A program made the position numbers and the translations under genes. This document shows, one piece after another, positions 1-5,496 of a DNA stretch of 8,904 nucleotides. A model generated the notes under the pieces. That model was not told the DNA's origin. It saw only the letters and a program-made list of their open reading frames with translations, and did not search any database. Each line of letters opens with the position of its first letter. The first letter of the stretch is position 1. Origin of the DNA: Thermoplasmata archaeon. GTDB lineage: Archaea; Thermoplasmatota; Thermoplasmata; UBA184. Location: the NCBI GenBank assembly GCA_030064695.1, contig JASHYV010000008.1, positions 1-8,904 of the forward strand, in the 5' to 3' direction.

Positions 1-815
1 TTCGCCATCTTCTCGCCGCCCCGGGTGAGCAGGCCGTTGTGCATCCAGTAGTTCACGAGGGGTGCCTCGCCGGTCGTCGACTCGGCGAGCGCGATCTCGG
101 CCTCGTGGTGGGGGAAGATCAGGTCGATGCCCCCTCCGTGGAGGTCGTAGCGGGGCCCGAAGACGCGGAGGGTCATCGCCGTGTCCTCGATGTGCCAGCC
201 CGGTCGACCTGGTCCCCACGGGCTCTCCCACTCCGGCTCGCCGGGCGTCGCCGCCTTCCAGATCACGAAGTCCTCGGGCGCCTCCTTGCGCGGATCGACT
301 TCGATCCGGGCCCCCGGCCGCAGCGCCTCCACCCGCTGGCCGGAGAGACGGCCGTAGTGCGGGAACTTCGCGACCCGGAAGTACACCGAGCCGTCGTTCG
401 CCGCATAGGCGAACCCCCGCTCGATCAGCGTCCGGACCTGGGCCAGGATCTCGGGCACGTAGTCCGTCGCGTACGGGTAGTAGTTGACCGAACGCACGCC
501 GAGCCGGTCCATGAGGTCGAACCAGGCGATCGACTGCCGGTCCGCGAGGGCCAAGGGGTCGTCGTCGGACTCGGCGGCGCGGGCGATCAGCTTGTCGTCC
601 AGGTTCGTGACGTTCTGCACGTAGAAGACGCGGTAGCCCCAGTGCCGGAGGGCGCGAGCGACGATGTCGAAGACCACGGCGAAGCGACCGTGCCCGACGT
701 GCGCGTCGGCGTAGGGCGTGAGACCGCAGACGTACATCCGCACGGCCGGGGGCGTGATCGGCGCAAAGACCCGGGTCTCCCGCGACAGCGAGTCGTAGAC
801 GGTGCACCGATGCAT
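1..815 (-). CDS. cysS: Cysteinyl-tRNA synthetase, N-terminal part (cut by window edge)
   Basis: This class I synthetase attaches cysteine to tRNA-Cys in the cytoplasm. I translated 271 codons from the ATG at 815; the gene continues beyond base 1. Residues 27-44 hold the zinc Cys (C30, in YVCG) and the HIGH-type motif HVGHGR (39-44). A tRNA-synthetase Rossmann core follows, with NVTNLDDK, then GRPGWHIED and FPHHEAE. The fragment ends in GEKMAK, the start of the KMSKS loop, here with Ala for Ser. Compared with E. coli CysRS (zinc ligands C28, C209, H234, E238), the equivalents are C30, D211, H236 and E240, all offset by two, so one cysteine ligand is aspartate. The start lies two bases after the stop of the upstream gamma-lyase/synthase gene, so the two are very likely co-transcribed. 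A GGAG lies about 10 bases upstream. The identity is secure; the C-terminal anticodon-binding part is not visible. Confidence 0.97.
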   Translation of the reverse strand, partial: MHRCTVYDSLSRETRVFAPITPPAVRMYVCGLTPYADAHVGHGRFAVVFDIVARALRHWGYRVFYVQNVTNLDDKLIARAAESDDDPLALADRQSIAWFDLMDRLGVRSVNYYPYATDYVPEILAQVRTLIERGFAYAANDGSVYFRVAKFPHYGRLSGQRVEALRPGARIEVDPRKEAPEDFVIWKAATPGEPEWESPWGPGRPGWHIEDTAMTLRVFGPRYDLHGGGIDLIFPHHEAEIALAESTTGEAPLVNYWMHNGLLTRGGEKMA

Positions 816-817
816 GG

Positions 818-1963
818 TCAGCGGGCTCCGCGGAGCGCGGCGCGGACGTCCGCGACCAGGTCGGCCGGGTCCTCGATGCCGCAGGAGAGGCGTACCAGCC
901 CGTCGTTCACTCCGTGGGCCTCCCGCTCCGCCCGGGGCATCGAGGCGTGCGTCATTGACGCCGGATGCTCGACGAGCGACTCGACACCGCCGAGACTCTC
1001 GGCCAGCGTGAAGATCCGGGTGCGACGGAGGAAGCGACGCGCGGCCGGGCCACCTCCCCGGAGATCGAAGCTCACCATGCCGCCGAACCCGTCCATCTGC
1101 CGGCGCGCGAGACGATGCTGCGGATGGGTCGACAGTCCGGGGTAGTGGACCGCCCGGACGGATCGGTCGCCCTCGAGCTCGGCGGCGACCGCACGGGCGC
1201 CGGCCTCGTGGGCCCGCATCCGGAGCGAGAGCGTGCGGATCCCGCGCAGCGTCAGGAACGCGTCGAACGGGCTCGGCACGGCGCCGACCGCGTTCTGCAG
1301 CCACGCGTACCGCTCGCCCGCGCGTCGGTCGCGCAGGACCAGGGCGCCGCCGAGGATGTCCGAGTGGCCCCCGAGATACTTGGTCGTAGAGTGCAGCACG
1401 AGGTCCGCTCCGCTCTCGATGGGCCGCTGCAGCGCGGGGGTCGCGAACGTGTTGTCGACGCCGACGACCGCGCCGGCCCGGTGCCCGAGCCGGGTGACGC
1501 GCTTCAGATCGACGATCTTGAGGAGCGGGTTGGTCGGGGTCTCGATCCAGACCAGGTCGGCCGGTTCCGCAAGGGCCCGCTCCACCGCCTCGGGATCGGC
1601 GAAGTCGAAGTACTCCGGTCGCAGGCCGAACTGCTTGCGGTGGTGCTCGAAGAGCCGCCACGTGCCCCCGTACACGTCGTCCACGGAGACGATCCGGCTT
1701 CCGGACGGGAACTGTTCGAGGACCGTGGTCAGCGCGCCCAGGCCCGAGGCGAACGCCAGCCCTCGAGCGCCTCCCTCGAGGTCGGCGATGGCGCGCTCCA
1801 GCACAGCCCGGGTCGGGTTCGAGGTACGGCTGTACACGTACCCTCGGTTCCGATCGGGAGCCTCCTGCTCGAAGGTCGAGGAGAGGTAGATCGGGGGGTT
1901 GACGGCGCCGACGGCGGGGTCCAGCGGACCGCCGGTGTGCACGACGCGCGTGTCAAACCGCAT
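818..1963 (-). CDS. Cystathionine gamma-lyase / gamma-synthase family PLP enzyme
   Basis: This 381-residue protein belongs to the Cys/Met-metabolism PLP family (fold type I). Visible family motifs are the phosphate-binding YSRTSNPT (44-51), DVYGGT with the stacking tyrosine (Y98), ETPTNP (141-146), DNTF with the PLP-pyridine aspartate (D170), and STTKYLGGHSD with the Schiff-base lysine K195. Near the C-terminus, SLGGVESLVEHPASMTH is the substrate-side motif shared by gamma-lyases and gamma-synthases. Sequence alone does not separate the two. The neighbouring cystathionine beta-synthase and cysteinyl-tRNA synthetase favour gamma-lyase (cystathionine to cysteine, 2-oxobutyrate and ammonia). The start ATG lies inside the end of the upstream gene with an 11-base overlap, and GGAGGAGGAG lies 7 bases before it, which points to translational coupling. 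Length is normal for the family. Confidence 0.93.
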   Translation of the reverse strand: MRFDTRVVHTGGPLDPAVGAVNPPIYLSSTFEQEAPDRNRGYVYSRTSNPTRAVLERAIADLEGGARGLAFASGLGALTTVLEQFPSGSRIVSVDDVYGGTWRLFEHHRKQFGLRPEYFDFADPEAVERALAEPADLVWIETPTNPLLKIVDLKRVTRLGHRAGAVVGVDNTFATPALQRPIESGADLVLHSTTKYLGGHSDILGGALVLRDRRAGERYAWLQNAVGAVPSPFDAFLTLRGIRTLSLRMRAHEAGARAVAAELEGDRSVRAVHYPGLSTHPQHRLARRQMDGFGGMVSFDLRGGGPAARRFLRRTRIFTLAESLGGVESLVEHPASMTHASMPRAEREAHGVNDGLVRLSCGIEDPADLVADVRAALRGAR

Positions 1964-3350
1964 GGCCGGCCTCCTCCTCCGAGAGGAACCCCAACAGGTC
2001 GTGGCGGGTGAGCACCCCGATCGGCGTCTGCGTCACGGCATCCCGGACGAGCACGGCGCGCTCCTCCTTGAGCCGCTGGATCACCTCGCCGACCCCGGCG
2101 TCGGCGGCGATCTCGGGGAACGGCGGGGAGAGCACCGCCGATACGGTGCGCTCGAGCACCGTCTCGTCGGCAAGGGCCCGCCGGAGCACCTCGTCCTCCT
2201 GGATGCTGCCGACGTTGTTCGGCCCGGAGAGCACGGGCATCTGCCCGATGTCGTAGTGGCGGAGCTGCTGGAGCGCGTCGCGCACCACCGTGGTCGGGTC
2301 GGCGGCGACGAGTGCCACCGTCGGCGTCTTCCGACCGATCAGGTCGCGCGCCGTCGACGCGACGTCGAGGAAGCCCTTCTCGCGCATCCAGTCGTCCGAG
2401 TAGAACTTGGACAGGTACCGGTCCCCGGAGTCGGGCAGGATCACGACGACGACCGCGCCCTCCGGGAGCGGTCGCGCCGAGAGCCAGCGCACGGCGCCCG
2501 CCACCGCGGAGCCCGACGAGCCGCCGACGAACATGCCCTCCTCGCGCGCGAGCCGTCGGGCCATCTGGAACGACTGGCGGTCGTTCACCTCGACGAACTC
2601 GTCGAGGTACTGGAAGTGGATCGTCTTCGGGACCATGTCCTCGCCGATCCCCTCGACCTGGTAGGGTGTCGCCTTGCCGAGCTGTCGGGTCCGGAAGTAG
2701 GGCCCGAGCACGGAGCCCTGCGGGTCCACGGCCACGATCTTCACGGTCGGCCGGTGCTCCTTGAAGTACCGCCCCACGCCGCTCATCGTGCCGCCCGTGC
2801 CGACGGTCCCGATGACCGCCGCCAGCTCCGGGCCCAGGTCCCGGTCGAGCTCGGGGCCGGTCGTGCGGTAGTGCGCCTCGGGGTTGCCCTGGTTGACGTA
2901 CTGGTTGGGGTAGTAGGCCCCGGGGATCTCCTTCGCGAGCCGCGCGGCGACCGAGTAGTGGCTCATCGGATGTTCCGGCGGCAGCTGGCTCGGGGTGACC
3001 ACGACCCGCGCCCCGTAGGCCCGCAGCAGGCGGATCTTCTCGGTGCTCATCTTCTCGGGGAGGACGAAGACGATCCGGTAGCCCCGCACGGCGGCGATGA
3101 GCGCGAGCCCGACGCCGGTATTGCCGCTCGTGGCCTCGACGATCGTGCCGCCGGGCTGCAGCAGTCCGCGCTTCTCGGCCTCGTTGATCATGGAGGTGCC
3201 GATGCGGTCCTTCACGGAGCCGCCCGGGTTGAGGTACTCGAGCTTCGCGTAGACCCGGTACGGGAGCCCCGCGACGACCCGTCGGAGCGGTACGACCGGG
3301 GTGTTCCCGATGAGGTCGAGCACGCTCTCGCGGCGGGCGGAGTCGGGCAC
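1953..3350 (-). CDS. Cystathionine beta-synthase with C-terminal CBS-domain pair
   Basis: Predicted to join serine (or O-acetylserine) with homocysteine to give cystathionine, the first step of reverse transsulfuration. From the GTG at 3350 it has 465 residues. Fold-type II PLP motifs are in order: LIGNTP (13-18), NPGGSVKDR with lysine K47, TSGNTG (74-79), GTVGTGGT (181-188), VEGIGED (232-238), GGSSGS (276-281) and PDSGDRYLSKFYSDDWM (306-322). EGIGxD plus SDDWM are more like eukaryotic and actinobacterial cystathionine beta-synthase than plain CysK, although cysteine synthase activity cannot be excluded. Residues from about 335 to the end form a Bateman module of two CBS domains, probably a ligand-binding control unit. 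The frame stays open upstream to 4439, but homology begins near residue 8 and a TTTAAA box sits 25-26 bases before this GTG, so I chose it. It heads the operon. Confidence 0.93.
   Translation of the reverse strand: MPDSARRESVLDLIGNTPVVPLRRVVAGLPYRVYAKLEYLNPGGSVKDRIGTSMINEAEKRGLLQPGGTIVEATSGNTGVGLALIAAVRGYRIVFVLPEKMSTEKIRLLRAYGARVVVTPSQLPPEHPMSHYSVAARLAKEIPGAYYPNQYVNQGNPEAHYRTTGPELDRDLGPELAAVIGTVGTGGTMSGVGRYFKEHRPTVKIVAVDPQGSVLGPYFRTRQLGKATPYQVEGIGEDMVPKTIHFQYLDEFVEVNDRQSFQMARRLAREEGMFVGGSSGSAVAGAVRWLSARPLPEGAVVVVILPDSGDRYLSKFYSDDWMREKGFLDVASTARDLIGRKTPTVALVAADPTTVVRDALQQLRHYDIGQMPVLSGPNNVGSIQEDEVLRRALADETVLERTVSAVLSPPFPEIAADAGVGEVIQRLKEERAVLVRDAVTQTPIGVLTRHDLLGFLSEEEAGHAV
1971..1980 (-). promoter_or_regulatory. 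Shine-Dalgarno site for the gamma-lyase/synthase gene
   Basis: On the minus strand the bases read GGAGGAGGAG, 7 bases before the ATG at 1963 and inside the last codons of the upstream beta-synthase gene. This decides the start of the downstream gene. It also shows that internal operon genes here use ribosome binding sites, unlike the promoter-proximal genes, which look leaderless. Confidence 0.75.
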
Positions 3351-3372
3351 GGGGTTGCGGATGAGGGCCTCC

Positions 3373-3378
3373 TTTAAA
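3373..3378 (-). promoter_or_regulatory. TATA-type promoter box for the transsulfuration operon
   Basis: TTTAAA is centred 25.5 bases before the GTG at 3350. In archaea the TATA box lies about 25-27 bases before the transcription start, so the transcript should begin at or next to the start codon, giving a leaderless mRNA. The nearby GGAGG (3368-3372) is 17 bases from the GTG, too far to serve as a ribosome binding site. Confidence 0.65.
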
Positions 3379-3399
3379 GCGCCTGTCGGGCGCCGGAGC

Positions 3400-3419
3400 G
3401 ACCCGCCCTGAGTCGGGTC
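3400..3419. repeat. Inverted repeat between divergent promoters (possible operator)
   Basis: GACCCG (3400-3405) and CGGGTC (3414-3419) are perfect 6-base arms separated by 8 bases. They lie between the AT box of the minus-strand operon and that of the plus-strand regulator. Just to the right are the palindrome GTACGTAC (3421-3428) and a direct repeat GGTCCG (3416-3421 and 3430-3435). Winged-helix regulators of the BlaI type bind short dyads as dimers, so an operator is plausible, but short symmetric words are common in GC-rich DNA. The dyad is seen; regulator binding is inference. Confidence 0.3.
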
Positions 3420-3453
3420 CGTACGTACTGGTCCGTTCTTCTGGGCCGTATCT

Positions 3454-3459
3454 CTTAAG
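3454..3459 (+). promoter_or_regulatory. TATA-type promoter box for the BlaI-like regulator gene
   Basis: CTTAAG is centred 26.5 bases before the GTG at 3483, the archaeal TATA-to-start distance. No ribosome binding site precedes the GTG, so a leaderless transcript starting at the GTG fits best. The palindrome GTACGTAC lies about 25 bases upstream of this box. Confidence 0.55.
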
Positions 3460-3482
3460 GGTCTAACCCCGGTCGTTCGGCA

Positions 3483-3854
3483 GTGCCCGCCCGGATGCTG
3501 GGGTCCCTCGAGACCGAGGTCGTCGCCTCGCTGCGGGAGCTGGGCGAGGCCCCGGCCCGGGACGTCCGGAAGTCGCTCGCGGACCGCGGCACGAAGGTCG
3601 CGTACACCACGGTCGCGACGATCCTCGCGCGCCTGTTCGAGAAGGGACTGGTACGCCGACGCCGGGAGACCTGCCGAGGCGGCGAGCGCTACGTCTACCG
3701 GGCCGCCGACGTGGAGCGCAAGTACCTCGTCAATCTGCTTAAGGGGGTCGTCGCCATGTTCGGCCCCGCCGGTGTCGTCCACCTCAACGAGGAGATCGCG
3801 AAGTTGAACCCGTCGGAAGAGAAGGAGCTGAGGCGCCGCCTCGGCCTCGAGTGA
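3483..3854 (+). CDS. BlaI/MecI-family winged-helix transcriptional regulator
   Basis: A 123-residue DNA-binding protein of the penicillinase-repressor family (BlaI/MecI). Residues 8-73 form the winged helix: LGSLETEVVASL, then APARDVRKSLAD, the recognition-helix region AYTTVATILARLFEKGLV (40-57), and a wing ending in RYVYRA (69-74). Residues 75-123 resemble the family's C-terminal dimerisation segment. The single cysteine, C64, sits in the wing. In bacteria such repressors are inactivated by proteolysis triggered by a BlaR1/MecR1 membrane metalloprotease, and a membrane zinc peptidase gene follows here after 18 bases. The GTG at 3483 is chosen because of the CTTAAG box 26-27 bases upstream; an ATG at 3495 is possible. 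Targets are unknown: its own cassette and the divergent cysteine operon are the obvious candidates. Archaea lack peptidoglycan, so beta-lactam sensing is unlikely. Confidence 0.87.
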   Translation: MPARMLGSLETEVVASLRELGEAPARDVRKSLADRGTKVAYTTVATILARLFEKGLVRRRRETCRGGERYVYRAADVERKYLVNLLKGVVAMFGPAGVVHLNEEIAKLNPSEEKELRRRLGLE

Positions 3855-3872
3855 GCCACGGTCGGTCAGGCC

Positions 3873-4766
3873 ATGTCGGCGACCGACGTCGGGGTCCTGT
3901 TCGTTCCCGTGGTCGTCTGGGGCGCCGCCGGGATCGGTCTCGCCGTGGCGTTCCGACGCGCGCCGTCGACGACGCTCTTCCGCCTGGCCGTCGCCTTCCT
4001 CGCGGGGTGGGCGCTGCTCGCCACGACGGCGCTGGTCTGGGTCGTCGCCAACGGGGGGTTCGGCGCGTTCGTTCGGCTGGGCCAGGCCCCGGCCGAGCTG
4101 TTCGGACCGCGCTCCGCGCTGCTGTGGCTGGTCGGCGCGCTGGGCGCGTTCCTGGTCTTCCTGACGGCGTTCCTCCTGAGCCAGGCGGTGGGACGCGGGT
4201 TCCTCCTGGCGCTCAAGCCCCGACCGCTCCCGTGGCCGGTGGCACTGCCCGTCCCGGCGACGCCGACCTCGCTGCTCGCCTTCCCCTCCGCCCGCTTGGA
4301 GGCGTTCTCGTTCACGCTCCTCGAGCACGCCGGCGGGGTCGGGCTCCGGCGGCGCGACGTCATCCTCGTCTCGGACGGCCTGCTCGCTCGACTCACCCCG
4401 GTCGAACAGGAGGCGGTGGTGGCGCACGAGTGGGGCCACATCCGCGAGCTGGACGGCCGCTACCTCACGTTCTTCCGCACCCTCGCCCGCATGATGCGCT
4501 GGGACCCGGTGCTGGCGCTCCTCGCGGACTCCCTGACCTCGCGGGAGGAGTTCCGCGCCGACACGGACGCCGTAGAGATCACCCGACGGCCGCGGGCGCT
4601 GGCCCGGGCGCTGTTCAAGGCCGCGCCGCTCGGGTCCGCCCCCGGAGCCGCCCCCGGTCTCCTCGGGGTCGGCGGGCGACGTGGACAGCGCCAGGCGGTC
4701 GAGCGGATCCGGCGTCTGGTCGCCCTCGCGGAGAGCGGTCGGTATCCGGAGGAGCCCGGTGCCTGA
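3873..4766 (+). CDS. Membrane zinc metallopeptidase, M48/M56 (BlaR1-like) type
   Basis: A 297-residue predicted integral-membrane peptidase. Three hydrophobic segments are visible at about 7-27, 37-59 and 82-104. After them comes the zinc motif VVAHEWGHIREL with HEWGH at 185-189, and a likely third ligand in REEFRADTDA (E226, with D230 conserved), the pattern of HtpX/Ste24 (M48) and BlaR1 (M56) gluzincins. The basic residues after TM1 (RR, 28-29) and after TM3 (KPRP, 115-118) suggest by the positive-inside rule that the catalytic domain faces the cytoplasm, on the same side as the repressor. There is no penicillin-binding-type sensor domain; the protein ends soon after the catalytic part with a small basic region (about 267-283). 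The ATG is 18 bases after the regulator stop without a clear ribosome site. I cannot decide between M48 and M56 from sequence alone. Confidence 0.82.
   Translation: MSATDVGVLFVPVVVWGAAGIGLAVAFRRAPSTTLFRLAVAFLAGWALLATTALVWVVANGGFGAFVRLGQAPAELFGPRSALLWLVGALGAFLVFLTAFLLSQAVGRGFLLALKPRPLPWPVALPVPATPTSLLAFPSARLEAFSFTLLEHAGGVGLRRRDVILVSDGLLARLTPVEQEAVVAHEWGHIRELDGRYLTFFRTLARMMRWDPVLALLADSLTSREEFRADTDAVEITRRPRALARALFKAAPLGSAPGAAPGLLGVGGRRGQRQAVERIRRLVALAESGRYPEEPGA
4748..4754 (+). promoter_or_regulatory. Shine-Dalgarno site deciding the surface-protein start
   Basis: GGAGGAG ends 4 bases before the GTG at 4759. The site and start lie inside the last codons of the peptidase gene. It supports translational coupling and selects 4759 over the earlier in-frame GTG at 4681, which lies deep in the peptidase gene. 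Confidence 0.7.
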
Positions 4767-5496
4767 GCGCCGGACGATCGTCGGGCGCGCTGCCGTAGGG
4801 CTGGTGCTCGCCGCCGCCCTATTGGTCGCCGCCGGTGGAGCCCGGGGAGCTCAGCCGAACGCGTACCCTCCGCTCCCGATCGGGCTCGACCGGCAGTTCC
4901 TCGGCAACCTCTCCGCCCCCTCGCTCACGCCGGGCCAGAGCGGCTCCGTGACGTTCACGGTCTCGAACCCGCTCTCCGCGACGCTGGTCGGCGCCGTCCT
5001 GACGCTCTCGATCTACGCGTTCAACGCGTTCCCCGGGAACGCCACCTCAACCGTGCCCGTCGCCGGCGCTCCGATCCTCACGACGTCGACCACTTCCGGC
5101 GCCTACGCGAACCTCTCCCTCGGGAACCTCCTGTCGCACACCCACACGGCCGGCTCGGTGGGGGTCGCGACCTCGTCGACGACGCCGGCGGGCACCTTCG
5201 CGATCCGCACGGCCCTCGCGTTCACCGAGAACGGCACCGCCTACGAGCTCGAGTCGCGCGGCTGGTTCACCGCGGCGCAGTGGGCGGCCGCCACGGAGCT
5301 CCCGAACGGGAGCGTGACGCTCAACCTCTCCGCGCTCGGGGTCTCTGGGGTGACGGCCGAGACGGCGGTGCTCGTGACGAGCACCGGCCTCGAGTGGGCG
5401 ATCTATGCGATCGCCGCCGTTGGGATCGTCCTAGTCGGCGTCGGGGTCTGGCTCTACTCGCGACGCGAGCGGAACTCCAAGGGCGGCGCCGGGTAG
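4759..5496 (+). CDS. Secreted surface protein with C-terminal membrane anchor, unknown function
   Basis: I do not recognise a specific family. From the GTG at 4759 it has 245 residues. A basic N-terminus (RR at 4-5) and a hydrophobic, alanine-rich stretch (about 11-30) form a signal peptide, with probable cleavage near GARGA (27-31). The extracytoplasmic part is Ser/Thr/Gly-rich with beta character. The segment SLTPGQSGSVTFTVSNP (55-71) resembles the start of CARDB/NEW3-type immunoglobulin-like domains found in archaeal surface proteins. Six N-X-S/T sequons (N50, N94, N118, N158, N183, N189) could carry archaeal N-glycans. One transmembrane helix (about 212-233) is followed by a basic tail (YSRRER), giving C-terminus-in topology. 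The gene overlaps the peptidase stop by 8 bases and has its own ribosome site, so it belongs to the same transcript. It may be the sensor, partner or substrate of the peptidase; that is inference. Confidence 0.78.
   Translation: MPERRTIVGRAAVGLVLAAALLVAAGGARGAQPNAYPPLPIGLDRQFLGNLSAPSLTPGQSGSVTFTVSNPLSATLVGAVLTLSIYAFNAFPGNATSTVPVAGAPILTTSTTSGAYANLSLGNLLSHTHTAGSVGVATSSTTPAGTFAIRTALAFTENGTAYELESRGWFTAAQWAAATELPNGSVTLNLSALGVSGVTAETAVLVTSTGLEWAIYAIAAVGIVLVGVGVWLYSRRERNSKGGAG

Noticed and set aside
825..836. Perfect 12-base palindrome GCTCCGCGGAGC near the end of the gamma-lyase/synthase gene
   Set aside because: It lies inside coding sequence, has no loop and no following T-run, and the next gene starts 2 bases after the stop, so a terminator makes little sense. 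Such words are expected in GC-rich codons.
39..1145. Plus-strand open frame of 368 codons opposite the cysteinyl-tRNA synthetase
   Set aside because: No recognisable domain; the minus strand encodes the synthetase with its motifs in order.
3368..3372. GGAGG on the minus strand as ribosome binding site of the beta-synthase
   Set aside because: It lies 17 bases before the GTG with no other start codon at proper distance, and it directly follows the TTTAAA box, so it would be upstream of the predicted transcript start.
1899..3377. Long plus-strand open frame of 492 codons opposite the cystathionine beta-synthase gene
   Set aside because: Its translation is rich in Arg, His, Asp, Val and Leu without any domain, and the minus strand carries clear PLP-enzyme and CBS motifs over the same bases. 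High GC content gives long spurious frames.
3351..4439. Upstream extension of the beta-synthase frame to a start at 4439 (828 residues)
   Set aside because: The extra residues are low-complexity Arg/Glu/Gly sequence antisense to the regulator and peptidase genes, and the promoter box for the operon lies inside the extension.
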